Position numbers and translations under genes: made by a program | In this document: piece by piece, positions 54,279 to 63,096 of the stretch | Layout of the letters: each line of letters begins with the position of its first letter | How positions within the stretch are numbered: the first letter of the stretch is position 1 | From: Polaromonas sp. JS666 | GTDB lineage: Bacteria; Pseudomonadota; Gammaproteobacteria; Burkholderiales; Burkholderiaceae_C | NCBI RefSeq assembly: GCF_000013865.1 | Contig: NC_007948.1 | Location: forward strand, 5,075,001-5,139,000 | Length of the DNA: 64,000 bases | Reading direction: 5' to 3' | The notes under the pieces: model-generated | Database searches by the model: none | Told to the model about the DNA's origin: nothing | Seen by the model: only the letters and a program-made list of their open reading frames with translations

Positions 54279-54938
54279 ATGTCTTTGCGCATCAACGACA
54301 CCGCCCCTGACTTCACAGCCGAGACCACTCAGGGCACGGTTCGCTTTCACGAATGGATAGGGGACGGCTGGGCGATCCTGTTCTCGCATCCGAAGGACTT
54401 CACGCCCGTCTGCACGACGGAGCTCGGCTACATGGCGAAGATCGAGCCCGAGTTCACGCGCCGCAACTGCAAGCTGATCGGCCTGTCGGTGGATCCGGTG
54501 GACAACCACACGCGCTGGGCCCGCGACATCGAAGAGACCCAGGGCCATCTGCCGAAGTACCCGATGATCGGCGACACCGACCTGGCGGTTGCCAAGCTCT
54601 ACAACATGCTGCCGGCGGAAGAAGCCGGTACCTCAGAGGGCCGCACCGCGGCCACCAACGCGACCGTCCGCTCGGTCTTTGTCATTGGCCCCGACAAGAA
54701 GATCAAGCTGATGATGACCTACCCGATGACCACCGGCCGCAACTTCGACGAGATCCTGCGTGTGCTCGACTCGATGCAGATGACGGCCAAGCACAAGGTC
54801 GCCACACCGGTGAACTGGAAGCACGGCGACGATGTGATCATCGCCGGCTCGGTGTCCGACGACGATGCGAAGACGCTGTTCCCGCAGGGCTGGAAGGCGC
54901 CCAAGCCCTACCTGCGCATCGTCAAGCAGCCGTCGTGA
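54279..54938 (+). CDS. 1-Cys peroxiredoxin (Prx6 type)
   Basis: 219 residues. Peroxidatic Cys in HPKDFTPVCTTELGYMAKI near 45, GLSVDPVDNHTRWARDIEE, and the Prx6-type C-terminal dimerisation region (TPVNWKHGDDVIIAGSVSDD). It reduces peroxides. Its stop overlaps the GTG start of the persulfide dioxygenase-rhodanese gene, so peroxide and sulfane-sulfur handling are co-translated. Confidence 0.93.
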   Translation: MSLRINDTAPDFTAETTQGTVRFHEWIGDGWAILFSHPKDFTPVCTTELGYMAKIEPEFTRRNCKLIGLSVDPVDNHTRWARDIEETQGHLPKYPMIGDTDLAVAKLYNMLPAEEAGTSEGRTAATNATVRSVFVIGPDKKIKLMMTYPMTTGRNFDEILRVLDSMQMTAKHKVATPVNWKHGDDVIIAGSVSDDDAKTLFPQGWKAPKPYLRIVKQPS

Positions 54939-55975
54939 TTTTCGAACAAGTCGCCACCGGGGGTTGCCAGTCCTACCTGTTGGGCTGCCCTGACACCTGC
55001 GCCGGGGCGGTGATCGATCCCGAGGTCAGCCAGGTCGACCGCTACCTGGCGCTGGCCTCGCGTGACGCGCTGCGCATCCACTTCGTGATCGACACGCACA
55101 CGCACGCCGATCACTTCTCGGCCGCGCGCCAGCTGGCCGACCGGCTCGGCGCGATGACCGTCATGCACCGGGCCAGCCCGGCGCCCGGCGTGGACCTGCG
55201 CGTCGATGACGGCGAGATGATCGTGCTCGGCAAGTTGCGGCTGCAGGTGCTGTACACGCCCGGGCACACCGTGGACTCGATGTGCCTGGTTGCCGACGAC
55301 CGGGTCTTCACCGGCGACACGCTGCTCATCGGTGGCACCGGGCGCACCGACCTTCCCACCGGCGATCCCGAAGCGCTGTACGACAGCCTGTTCGGGCGGC
55401 TCCTGAAGCTCGATCCGGCGCTGCTGGTGTACCCGGCCCACGACTACAAGGGCCGCAGCCACTCGACCATCGGCGATGAAATCGCCACCAACCCACGTCT
55501 GCAGCGGACAGACCGGGCGGCGTTCGTGGAGATGATGAAGAGTCTCGACCTGTCCATGCCCACCCACCTCACGGAAGCGCTGCGCACCAACATGAGCGGT
55601 GGCAAGACCGTGGCGCAGATGCTGGCCGAGGCTGCCGCCTGCGTGCCCTTCATGTCCATGGCCGAGTTGCGATCTCGTGTCGAGGCAGCACCGGCCGGTC
55701 TGATCGTGCTCGATGTACGCGAACGTGACGCCTACGAGGCCGGGCACATTCCCGGCGCGCGGCTGCTGCCGCGCGGCCAGCTGGAGCTGCGCGTCGACAG
55801 CGAGCTGCCCGACCCGACGGCCCGCATCGTCACCTGCTGCGAGTTCGGCCGTGTCTCGACGCTGGCCGCGGCCACGCTGCGCACCATGGGCTTTCAGCGC
55901 GTGGTTGCGCTTGACGGCGGCATGAAGAGCTGGCGCGAGGCGGGCTACCCGGTGCGCGCGGGGCCGGCGGCCTGA
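54935..55975 (+). CDS. Persulfide dioxygenase (ETHE1-like)-rhodanese fusion
   Basis: 346 residues, GTG start overlapping the peroxiredoxin stop. MBL domain 1-235: metal ligands FVIDTHTHADHFSAARQLAD near 50, YTPGHTVDSM near 108, GDTLLIGGTGRTDLPTGDP near 127 and VYPAHDYKG near 168. Rhodanese domain from about 245: IVLDVRERDAYEAGHIPGAR, with an active loop CCEFGRVS near 300. Oxidises glutathione persulfide and transfers sulfur. The longer upstream frame belongs to the peroxiredoxin in another frame. Confidence 0.9.
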   Translation: MIFEQVATGGCQSYLLGCPDTCAGAVIDPEVSQVDRYLALASRDALRIHFVIDTHTHADHFSAARQLADRLGAMTVMHRASPAPGVDLRVDDGEMIVLGKLRLQVLYTPGHTVDSMCLVADDRVFTGDTLLIGGTGRTDLPTGDPEALYDSLFGRLLKLDPALLVYPAHDYKGRSHSTIGDEIATNPRLQRTDRAAFVEMMKSLDLSMPTHLTEALRTNMSGGKTVAQMLAEAAACVPFMSMAELRSRVEAAPAGLIVLDVRERDAYEAGHIPGARLLPRGQLELRVDSELPDPTARIVTCCEFGRVSTLAAATLRTMGFQRVVALDGGMKSWREAGYPVRAGPAA

Positions 55976-56029
55976 CGGTGGTCCTGAATCACCCAGGCGC
56001 CTTGCGTGCAGCGCAGCGGGAATTTTTTC

Positions 56030-56647
56030 TCAGGGCGCCTTGACGCAGTAGCAATAGATGAACTGCTGCGTGGTCCCAAACGGGGTTTCATGGACTTCGG
56101 TGGCGCTTTCGACGAGCTGGAAGGCCGCGCCAAATTCCCCGTGCAGCCCTTCCGCGTCATAGCGAACCACATCCAGACCGCTGCACTGAGCCGGCCCCTC
56201 CGGCCCGAACGTGGCCACGATGACATGGCCTCCCGGCTTGACCGCCCGCATCACCTGCCGCACATAGGCTTGCCGCTGCCCGGCGTCGGTCAGGAAGTGG
56301 AAAACCGCCCTGTCGTGCCATACGTCATACCGCGCGGCGGGGAGGGCCACCTGGGTGACGTCGCCGACCCACCACGTCACCGCCTGGCCGGCGGGGCCGA
56401 GCCGTTGCCGGGTGGCATCAACGGCGGCCGGTGAAATGTCGAGCACGCTGACGTCGCGGTAGCCCGCCGCCAGCAAGTCATCGACCAGCGTCGACTCGCC
56501 ACCGCCGACGTCGATGACGGACATGGCGCGGTCGGGCGCCGCTTTTTCGATCAGCGACAGGGATCGCTCCAGATGTGGGCGAAACCAGCTGACCGCGTCG
56601 GCGGCCTTGTGTTGATAGACCTGGTCCCAGTGATGCTGTGTGTTCAT
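56030..56647 (-). CDS. Class I SAM-dependent methyltransferase
   Basis: 205 residues from ATG at 56647. SAM motif I SVIDVGGGESTLVDDLLAAG near 45, motif II DVSVLDISPAAVDATRQRL, and WHDRAVFHFLTDAGQRQAYV. Resembles small TehB/thiol-type methyltransferases; the substrate is unknown. It is transcribed after the Blh-like gene on the minus strand, 69 bp downstream, and may methylate a reactive thiol, which is inference. Confidence 0.85.
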   Translation of the reverse strand: MNTQHHWDQVYQHKAADAVSWFRPHLERSLSLIEKAAPDRAMSVIDVGGGESTLVDDLLAAGYRDVSVLDISPAAVDATRQRLGPAGQAVTWWVGDVTQVALPAARYDVWHDRAVFHFLTDAGQRQAYVRQVMRAVKPGGHVIVATFGPEGPAQCSGLDVVRYDAEGLHGEFGAAFQLVESATEVHETPFGTTQQFIYCYCVKAP

Positions 56648-56716
56648 GTTTGCCTCTTTCAGAAAGACGCCCAACCCATCCGGGCCGGAGCGCGCTGACG
56701 ATGTCCTTTATGTCCT

Positions 56717-57598
56717 TTATCGGGTTGGCGCGCCCAGCGTGTTGACCGGGATCTTCAGATACCGGATGCCATTGTCCTCGGGCGGCGGCATGTCGCCGGC
56801 GCGGACGTTGACCTGGATGGACGGAAGGATGAGGGTGGGCATGTCCAGCGTAGCGTCGCGGGCGGTCCGCATGGCGACGAAGGCCTCTTCGGAGATGCCG
56901 TCGTGCACATGAATGTTGTGGGCGCGCTGCTCGCCCACGGTGGTCTGCCATTGCGGCGCCCGCGACGCGGGGGGGTAGTCGTGGCACACATACATCATGG
57001 TCTCGGCCGGCAAGGCCAGCAGGGTGCGGATGGAGCGATACAGCGCATGCACATCGCCGCCAGGAAAGTCGGCCCGCGCCGTGCCCACATCGGGCATGAA
57101 CAGCGTGTCACCGACAAAGACCGAATCCTCCACCCGGTACGCCATGTCCGCGGGGGTATGGCCGGGAACCAGCATCGCGGTGGCTTCGACGTCCCCGATC
57201 CTGAAGGTCTCGCCGTCCTTGAACAAATGGTCGAACTGGCTGCCGTCGGGCAGGAAGGAGCGCTCCAGGTTAAAGACTTTCTTGAAGGTCGACTGGACCG
57301 CCCGGATGTTCTCGCCAATCGCGATGCGCCCACCCACATGCTCCTTTAGATAGCGCGCTGCCGACAGGTGGTCGGCGTGGGCGTGGGTTTCCAGGATCCA
57401 GTCGATGTGCAGCTGCTGCTCCGCGACATAGGCCAGCACCCGGTCTGCCGAGGTCGTGCTGGTGCGTCCGGCCTTGTAGTCGTAGTCAAGCACCGGGTCG
57501 ATGATGGCCGCGCGTCGGGTGCTGGTGTCCGTCACCACGTAAGTGACCGTCCAGGTGGGGCTGTCAAAAAAAGCTTGGACTGTGATGCGAGCACTCAT
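56717..57598 (-). CDS. blh: Blh-like MBL-fold metallo-hydrolase
   Basis: 293 residues. SPTWTVTYVVTDTSTRRAAI, metal ligands LETHAHADHLSAARYL near 70, VPGHTPADMAYRVEDSVFVG near 143 and VCHDYPPASR near 204. Belongs to the persulfide-dioxygenase-like Blh group encoded in BigR operons. It is divergent from the BigR-type repressor with overlapping promoters (57629-57664). Confidence 0.9.
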   Translation of the reverse strand: MSARITVQAFFDSPTWTVTYVVTDTSTRRAAIIDPVLDYDYKAGRTSTTSADRVLAYVAEQQLHIDWILETHAHADHLSAARYLKEHVGGRIAIGENIRAVQSTFKKVFNLERSFLPDGSQFDHLFKDGETFRIGDVEATAMLVPGHTPADMAYRVEDSVFVGDTLFMPDVGTARADFPGGDVHALYRSIRTLLALPAETMMYVCHDYPPASRAPQWQTTVGEQRAHNIHVHDGISEEAFVAMRTARDATLDMPTLILPSIQVNVRAGDMPPPEDNGIRYLKIPVNTLGAPTR

Positions 57599-57628
57599 GG
57601 CTGACTCCGTGGGTTAATTACAATCTAC

Positions 57629-57664
57629 TTGCTAATAATATATATGTTTGTATAATGTTGTCAA
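57629..57664. promoter_or_regulatory. Overlapping divergent promoters of blh and bigR
   Basis: Plus strand: TTGCTA (57629-57634), 16-bp spacer, TATAAT (57651-57656) for bigR. Minus strand: TTGACA (57664-57659), 17-bp spacer, ATATTA (57641-57636) for blh. The AT-rich overlap is the expected binding site for the BigR-type repressor. Confidence 0.75.
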
Positions 57665-57691
57665 GTAACCCACAGACAAACAGACAGAGCC

Positions 57692-58045
57692 ATGCAACAC
57701 ACCCATCCCGTCATCGATCCCGAGTTGCTGCGCGGCGCGGCCGCGCAGGCAGTCGGCGTGCTGAAACTGCTGGCCAATGAAGACCGGCTGCTGCTCCTGT
57801 GCCAGCTGTCGCAGGGCGAGCGCTGCGTCAGCGAGCTGGAAGACGAGCTGAGCATCCGCCAGCCCACGCTGTCGCAACAACTCGGCGTGTTGCGCAATGA
57901 AGGCGTCGTCGACACACGCCGGCAGGGCAAGAACATTTACTACAGCGTGGCCGATCCGGCCATGCTTGAAATCCTGGCGGTGCTGTACCGCCTGTATTGC
58001 CCCGAGAACCCCCAAGACCCCGAAAGCCCCGAAGGAGAAATCTGA
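57692..58045 (+). CDS. bigR: BigR/SqrR-type ArsR-family sulfide-responsive repressor
   Basis: 117 residues. ArsR winged HTH with KLLANEDRLLLLCQLSQGER, CVSELEDELSIRQPTLSQQL and NIYYSVADP. Cys residues in LLLLCQL or GERCVSE, and in RLYCPEN near the C-terminus, are placed like the pair that forms a disulfide or persulfide bridge in BigR/SqrR. Divergent from blh; its stop overlaps the pmpA-like start (TGATG). Confidence 0.9.
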   Translation: MQHTHPVIDPELLRGAAAQAVGVLKLLANEDRLLLLCQLSQGERCVSELEDELSIRQPTLSQQLGVLRNEGVVDTRRQGKNIYYSVADPAMLEILAVLYRLYCPENPQDPESPEGEI

Positions 58046-58479
58046 TGTCCATCGACTGGAATGCATTCACCCCCTGGTCCGCCCTGCTGGGCGGCATGCT
58101 GATCGGCCTGGCCGCCGCCATGTTCGCGCTGCTCAACGGGCGCGTCGCGGGCATCAGCGGTGTTCTGGGCGGCCTGTTGAAGCCCGCGCGGGGCGATGTA
58201 GGTTGGCGCGCCGCGTTCATTGCGGGGCTGGTTGGCGCTCCGCTGGTGTACGCGGCGTTCTCCGTGCTGCCCGCCGTGCAGATTGATGCCGGCTATGGCG
58301 CCCTGGTCGCGGCGGGCCTGCTCGTGGGCATAGGCACCCGCTACGGTTCGGGCTGCACCAGCGGCCACGGTGTCTGCGGCCTGTCAAGGTTCTCGCTGCG
58401 GTCGCTGGCGGCGACAGCCACCTTCATGGGCGCAGGTTTCGTGACGGTGTTTGTGCTGCGCCACCTCTTCAATAGTTAA
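58045..58479 (+). CDS. YeeE/YedE family sulfur transport protein (PmpA-like)
   Basis: 144 residues from ATG at 58045, overlapping the bigR stop; the longer frame is not needed. Four or five hydrophobic segments and the signature GIGTRYGSGCTSGHGVCGLS near 92-111. This DUF395/YeeE motif with conserved Cys is used for thiosulfate or persulfide uptake in homologues. It pairs with the next gene. Confidence 0.9.
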   Translation: MSIDWNAFTPWSALLGGMLIGLAAAMFALLNGRVAGISGVLGGLLKPARGDVGWRAAFIAGLVGAPLVYAAFSVLPAVQIDAGYGALVAAGLLVGIGTRYGSGCTSGHGVCGLSRFSLRSLAATATFMGAGFVTVFVLRHLFNS

Positions 58480-58505
58480 TAGTTACGTAGTTAAGGAGCA
58501 GATTC

Positions 58506-58943
58506 ATGTTTGTCTTGACATCACTACTCGCCGGCCTGGTGTTCGGCCTGGGACTCATTGTGTCCGGCATGGCCAATCCGGCCAAGGTACTGGGTTTCCT
58601 GGACCTGGCGGGCCGGTGGGACCCCTCGCTGGCACTGGTCATGGCGGGTGCCATCGCGGTAGGCTCTGTCGCCTTCCTGTTGGCAAAAAACCGTACCCGG
58701 TCTCTGCTGGGCGCCGAAATGAAACTGCCCACCGCCAGCCACATAGACCGCCGGCTGGTGGTCGGCAGCGCGCTGTTCGGCATGGGCTGGGGCATTGCAG
58801 GGTTCTGCCCGGGCCCCGGCCTGGTCGCCCTCGGCATGGGCGAGTCCAAAGCGCTGCTTTTTGTCGCCGCGATGCTCGCCGGCATGGTGGTGTTCGAGAT
58901 CCTGGAAAAGCGCCGGCAGACGATAACGCATCGCACCGCGTGA
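58506..58943 (+). CDS. YeeE/YedE family sulfur transport protein (PmpB-like)
   Basis: 145 residues. GLIVSGMANPAKVLGFLDLA near 20-40 and GMGWGIAGFCPGPGLVALGM near 95-115 with the conserved Cys. This is the second half of the two-gene YeeE/YedE module found in BigR operons. AAGGAG upstream; starts 26 bp after the pmpA-like gene. Confidence 0.9.
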   Translation: MFVLTSLLAGLVFGLGLIVSGMANPAKVLGFLDLAGRWDPSLALVMAGAIAVGSVAFLLAKNRTRSLLGAEMKLPTASHIDRRLVVGSALFGMGWGIAGFCPGPGLVALGMGESKALLFVAAMLAGMVVFEILEKRRQTITHRTA

Positions 58944-58953
58944 GCGCCGCATC

Positions 58954-59595
58954 ATGACGAGCACCACCACCTGGCTGGCGAGCCTGATCACCGTTGCGAT
59001 ACTGCTGGTCTATGAGGCTGCGCTGCTGCTGGTCCAGCGGCGCAACCCGGCACGACTGGCGCGCTCGGCACATGCGAACCTGCGCGAGGAATGGCTAGCG
59101 GCCCTGTCCCGGCAGCGTGGCTCCGAAATTCTGGCGGTGCAGACCCTGCGCAATTCGCTGATGTCGGCGACGATGACCGCGTCAACGGCGGCGCTCGGAC
59201 TGATGGGCGCGGCCACGCTGGCCGCGCCCTCGCTGAACGCCTCGCTGGCCGACGGGGAAGCCCTCTTCGGGCAGTTCACGGCGCGGCTGGCGCTGGAACT
59301 GGTGCTGATGACCGTGCTGTTTGCCTCCCTGGTCTGCTCGGCGATGGCGGTGCGCTACTACAACCATGCCGGCTTCATCAGCTCCATGCCGGTGGACTCG
59401 GATGAGCGCCACCGGTGGACGCCTACCGGCGTGGTCTATCTGCGCCGCGCAGGGCTGCTCTACAGCTGGGGCCTGCGACACCTGCTCATGGTGGCGCCGC
59501 TCCTCGCGTCCATCGTCTACCCGCTGGCCGGCCCCGTGGCGGCGGTCATCGTCGTGGTCGCGCTGCTCGGTTTTGACCGGTTCACCCCCGCCTGA
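58954..59595 (+). CDS. DUF599 family membrane protein
   Basis: 213 residues with an N-terminal helix (WLASLITVAILLVYEAALLL), QTLRNSLMSATMTASTAALG, AVRYYNHAGFISSMPV and two C-terminal helices. Matches the DUF599 family, of unknown function. It starts 10 bp after the pmpB-like gene, so it is probably part of the sulfur operon. Confidence 0.82.
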   Translation: MTSTTTWLASLITVAILLVYEAALLLVQRRNPARLARSAHANLREEWLAALSRQRGSEILAVQTLRNSLMSATMTASTAALGLMGAATLAAPSLNASLADGEALFGQFTARLALELVLMTVLFASLVCSAMAVRYYNHAGFISSMPVDSDERHRWTPTGVVYLRRAGLLYSWGLRHLLMVAPLLASIVYPLAGPVAAVIVVVALLGFDRFTPA

Positions 59596-59655
59596 GCCTC
59601 GCATCGGCCCCGGCCCTCAGCGGCGCGCTGGCTGATTTATTGCTAGGTTGCGGTC

Positions 59656-61356
59656 ATGGCCACCTCTGCCCGCACACCGCCCCCTTCAAGCAAATCGTCC
59701 GCAGACCCCCAGTGGCGCGCGCAGGAGCTGCTGCTGATGAGCGAGGTCATGCGGCTGGTCGGCAAAAGCCTGGCGCCCGAGGTGGTGCTGCGGGAAATGC
59801 TGCACCTGATGTCGGAACTGCTGGGGCTGAACCGGGGCCGCATTGTGCTGGCCGATTTTGTCGGCGACATTGCGTTGCAGGGCCTGGCTGATCGCAAACC
59901 GGCGACCCGGGCTGCCGGCGCGCCGGCGCCACAATCGGCCATTCGTTATGCCTACGGCCTGACGCGCGAGGAAATGGCGCGCGGCCGCTACGGCCCGGGC
60001 GAAGGCATCACCGGCCGGGTGCTGGCCACGGCGCAGCCCATCATCGTGCAGGACATCGATGCCGAGCCGCAGTTTCTGGCGCGCTCGGTGGCGCGGGCCC
60101 AGCTGCCGCCCGACACCGTGGCCTTCATTGCGCTGCCGATCGAGGTCAACCGCGAGGTGATCGGCGTGCTGGCCTGCCACCGCATCAGGAGCCGCGACCG
60201 GCAGCTCGCCGACGATGTGGCGGTGCTGAAAATCCTGGCGACACTGGCCGGCCAGCTGCTGCAGCTGCAGGCGCTGGTGGCGGAAAAAACCCGCGCGCTG
60301 CAGGCCAAAAACCAGCTGCTGACGCGCGCGCTGGAGACCGCCGCCGCCCGCTACGGCATCATCGGCACCTCGCCGGCGCTGCTGCAGGCACTTGGCGAAC
60401 TGGAACGGGTGTCAGAGGCCACCGCCAGCGTGCTGCTGCTGGGCGAGTCGGGCACCGGCAAGGAGCTGTTTGCGCGCGCGGTGCACCTGTCCAGCCAGCG
60501 CCGCGACCAGCCTTTCATCAAGGTCAATTGCGCGGCGATTCCCGACACCTTGTTCGAGTCGGAACTGTTCGGCTACGAGCGCGGCGCCTTCACCGGCGCA
60601 CAGAACGCCCGCGCCGGCTGGTTCGAGCAGGCCGACCGCGGCACGATATTTCTCGACGAGATTGGCGAAATGCCACTGGCCATGCAGACCAAGCTGCTGC
60701 GCACGCTGCAGGAGGGCACCATTGTGCGGCTGGGCGGCAAGCGCGAAATCCGCGTGGAAGTGCGCGTGGTGGCGGCCACCAACCGCGACCTGGCGCAGGA
60801 GGTGCAGCGCGGCAGCTTCCGGCGCGACCTCTTTTACCGGCTCAATGTGATTCCGATCCGGCTGCCCTCGCTGCGCGAGCGTCCGCAGGACATTCGCGCG
60901 CTGGCCGTGCATTTTTTAAGCCGCATCAACCAGGCCAACCAGCGCAACGTGAGCCTGTCGCCGGCGGCCCTGGCCCGGCTGGAGCAGCACCCCTGGCCCG
61001 GCAACATCCGCGAACTGGGCAACGTGATCGAACGGCTGGTGCTGCTGACCGACAGCGCCATGGTGTCCGCGCCAGAGGTGGAACGTTTTCTGCCGCCCGA
61101 ACAGGAGGATGCTGCAGCAGCGGCCCGCCCGCCCGCGTTGGCCTCCGCCGGCCAAGCCCACGCGCCACCCGGTGCGGCGGCTCCCGCCGTGCGCGAGTAC
61201 CAGCCCGCCCGGTCGCACTCGGCCGCGCAATTGCAGCAGGCGCTGCTGGCCCATGGCGGCAACCAGTCGCGCGCCGCGCAGGCCCTGGGGCTGACGGTGC
61301 GGCAGTTCTCCTACCGGCTGCGCAAGATGGGCCTGCACAATGTCGACAATTTGTAG
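59656..61356 (+). CDS. Sigma-54-dependent activator with GAF domain (NifA-like)
   Basis: 566 residues. GAF domain about 25-200 ([20 protein letters not shown]), then AAA+ domain: Walker [19 protein letters not shown] near 262, sigma-54 contact [12 protein letters not shown] near 309, [20 protein letters not shown] near 330 and R-finger region. A Pro/Ala-rich linker leads to a Fis-type HTH near 520-560 ([20 protein letters not shown]). A palindrome over its stop codon and a sigma-54 promoter downstream suggest it activates the rhodanese-OsmC-dehydrogenase genes. Confidence 0.93.
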   Translation: MATSARTPPPSSKSSADPQWRAQELLLMSEVMRLVGKSLAPEVVLREMLHLMSELLGLNRGRIVLADFVGDIALQGLADRKPATRAAGAPAPQSAIRYAYGLTREEMARGRYGPGEGITGRVLATAQPIIVQDIDAEPQFLARSVARAQLPPDTVAFIALPIEVNREVIGVLACHRIRSRDRQLADDVAVLKILATLAGQLLQLQALVAEKTRALQAKNQLLTRALETAAARYGIIGTSPALLQALGELERVSEATASVLLLGESGTGKELFARAVHLSSQRRDQPFIKVNCAAIPDTLFESELFGYERGAFTGAQNARAGWFEQADRGTIFLDEIGEMPLAMQTKLLRTLQEGTIVRLGGKREIRVEVRVVAATNRDLAQEVQRGSFRRDLFYRLNVIPIRLPSLRERPQDIRALAVHFLSRINQANQRNVSLSPAALARLEQHPWPGNIRELGNVIERLVLLTDSAMVSAPEVERFLPPEQEDAAAAARPPALASAGQAHAPPGAAAPAVREYQPARSHSAAQLQQALLAHGGNQSRAAQALGLTVRQFSYRLRKMGLHNVDNL

Positions 61357-61364
61357 ACATTGTG
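61336..61364. promoter_or_regulatory. Palindromic upstream activator sequence over the regulator's stop codon
   Basis: A 29-bp near-perfect palindrome: left arm CACAATGTCGACAA (61336-61349), right arm TTGTAGACATTGTG (61351-61364), one arm mismatch. It encodes the last residues of the activator and covers its TAG. It lies about 115 bp upstream of the sigma-54 promoter, normal for an enhancer site. Confidence 0.7.
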
Positions 61365-61477
61365 CGAGGTCGCGTCGGCCCGTCCAACACCGAATGCTAC
61401 TGATTCAATAGCATCAGACTCTCGTTTTTATTGGGCTTATCGCCTGTTTTTCACAAACCTTCAGAAAGCGGAAACGC

Positions 61478-61493
61478 TGGCATGTCCGTTGCA
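61478..61493 (+). promoter_or_regulatory. Sigma-54 (-24/-12) promoter
   Basis: TGGCATGTCCGTTGCA matches TGGCAYR-N4-TTGCW exactly. It is 47 bp upstream of the rhodanese gene start and downstream of a sigma-54 activator gene, which supports its use. Confidence 0.85.
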
Positions 61494-61539
61494 ATAAGGA
61501 CAGGGACGGCATGTGCCGTGACCTCATCTGGAGAGTTTC

Positions 61540-62442
61540 ATGACGACCGAAAACGCGCTTCCCCCCGTCCTCGTATCCCCCGAACAACTGTCGGCCATGA
61601 TGGGCACCGAGCCGGTAGTCATCATCGACACCCGCGATGCTGACACCTATGCCGCCGGCCACCTGCCCGGCGCCGTCAACCTGCGCGAGATCTTCACCTT
61701 CCTGGCGACCTCGACGGCCGAAGGCCTGACCGCTCTCCAGTCCACGTTTGCCGAGCACTTTGGCGCGATCGGCCTGTCAGGCAACGAGACGGCCGTGTTT
61801 TACGAAGACGCGCTCAACAGCGGCTACGGCCAGTCCTGCCGCGGCTACTACCTGCTGACCTGGCTGGGCTACCCGAAGATCAAGGTGCTCAATGGCGGCT
61901 TTTCTGCGTGGAAGGCCAGGGGCCTGCCCGTCAGCACCGACCCGGTCACGCCGGCGGCCGCCACCTTCCCGGCCAAGCTCGCCATGGCCGACGTGATGCT
62001 GACCAAGGACGAGGTGGCCGCGGCGCTGGGCACCGACACCGTGCTGCTGGACGTGCGCGACATCGACGAGTGGACCGGCGAAAGCTCCTCGCCCTACGGC
62101 AAGGACTTCGCCCCGCGCAAGGGCCGGCTGCCGGGCGCCAGGTGGATCGAGTGGTACCGCTTCATGAAGCCTTCGGCGCAGGGCCCGGTGTTCAAGTCGC
62201 CGCTGGAAGTGCAGGCCGAATGCGCGACCGCCGGCATCGCGACCGACGACACGGTGTACCTCTACTGCTTCAAGGGAGCGCGCGCGTCCAACACCTTCCT
62301 GGCCCTCAAGCAGGCCGGCTTCTCGGACGTCCGCATGTACTTCGGCTCCTGGAACGAGTGGTCGCGCGACGACTCGCTGCCGATCGAAACCGGGGCGCCG
62401 GTGATCAAGCCCAAGGCGCCGGCGCTGGCCCTGGCGGCCTGA
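61540..62442 (+). CDS. Sulfurtransferase with two rhodanese domains
   Basis: 300 residues. Domain 1: VVIIDTRDADTYAAGHLPGA and a non-Cys loop. Domain 2 from about 150: VLLDVRDIDEWTGESSSPYG and the catalytic loop YCFKGARASN near 244. The two-domain form is typical of thiosulfate or mercaptopyruvate sulfurtransferases, but the acceptor is unknown. First gene after the sigma-54 promoter. Confidence 0.9.
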   Translation: MTTENALPPVLVSPEQLSAMMGTEPVVIIDTRDADTYAAGHLPGAVNLREIFTFLATSTAEGLTALQSTFAEHFGAIGLSGNETAVFYEDALNSGYGQSCRGYYLLTWLGYPKIKVLNGGFSAWKARGLPVSTDPVTPAAATFPAKLAMADVMLTKDEVAAALGTDTVLLDVRDIDEWTGESSSPYGKDFAPRKGRLPGARWIEWYRFMKPSAQGPVFKSPLEVQAECATAGIATDDTVYLYCFKGARASNTFLALKQAGFSDVRMYFGSWNEWSRDDSLPIETGAPVIKPKAPALALAA

Positions 62443-62495
62443 ATTGCTGAATTTTCCTGACCTTTTTGACCTTTTGATTTTTTTTAGGAAACACC

Positions 62496-63059
62496 ATGTC
62501 CGAGGCCACTGTCATCGAACCCACCGCACCCACCACCGTGAAGGCCTTTCTGAAACCCATTGACGGCGAGGGCCTGGCCGCCTTTGCCGCCAAGGGCCGT
62601 GCCAACCCGGCCTCGCGTGGCACCAACAAGGTCCGCACCGTGATGCAGGGCATGTACCGCTCGCTGAGCTACGTGGGCGACCACCAGCCCGTGGTGGTGG
62701 ACGAGCCGCTGCACCTGTTCGGCGAAAACACCGCGCCGGCGCCCGGCGAGATTGTGCTGTCGGGCCTGGGCGGCTGCCTGGCCGTGGGCATCACGGCGGT
62801 AGCCACCTGGAAGAAGGTCAGGCTGTCCCGGCTGGAAATCTTTCTGGAAGGCGACATCGGCAACCCGGCCGCCTGGGGTGCGGACGGCGCGCTCAAGCAA
62901 GCGCCCGAGATGGGCTTTCAGACGATCCGGGTGAAGGTGGTGGTCGAGGGCGATGCCAGCCGGGAGGTGCTCGACGGGATCGTGCAGCATGCGAATTTCT
63001 ACTCCCCGGTGGCCAACAGCATGCGCAACCCGATCCCGTTCGAGATTGCGCTGGCCTGA
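62496..63059 (+). CDS. OsmC family protein
   Basis: 187 residues. OsmC core with ILSGLGGCLAVGITAVATWK-like sequence (IVLSGLGGCLAVGITAVATW near 85-105, containing one conserved Cys) and C-terminal NFYSPVANSMRNPIPFEI. OsmC/Ohr proteins reduce organic peroxides with Cys pairs; only one Cys of the pair is clearly present, so peroxidase activity is doubtful. It lies 54 bp after the rhodanese gene. Confidence 0.88.
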   Translation: MSEATVIEPTAPTTVKAFLKPIDGEGLAAFAAKGRANPASRGTNKVRTVMQGMYRSLSYVGDHQPVVVDEPLHLFGENTAPAPGEIVLSGLGGCLAVGITAVATWKKVRLSRLEIFLEGDIGNPAAWGADGALKQAPEMGFQTIRVKVVVEGDASREVLDGIVQHANFYSPVANSMRNPIPFEIALA

Positions 63060-63096
63060 ATGGCCTGAAGCCCGTCCACCCCCATACGGAGAGATC

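Noticed and set aside
54353..54934. Upstream extension of the persulfide dioxygenase frame
   Set aside because: This part lies within the peroxiredoxin gene in another frame; the conserved MBL domain begins after the GTG at 54935.
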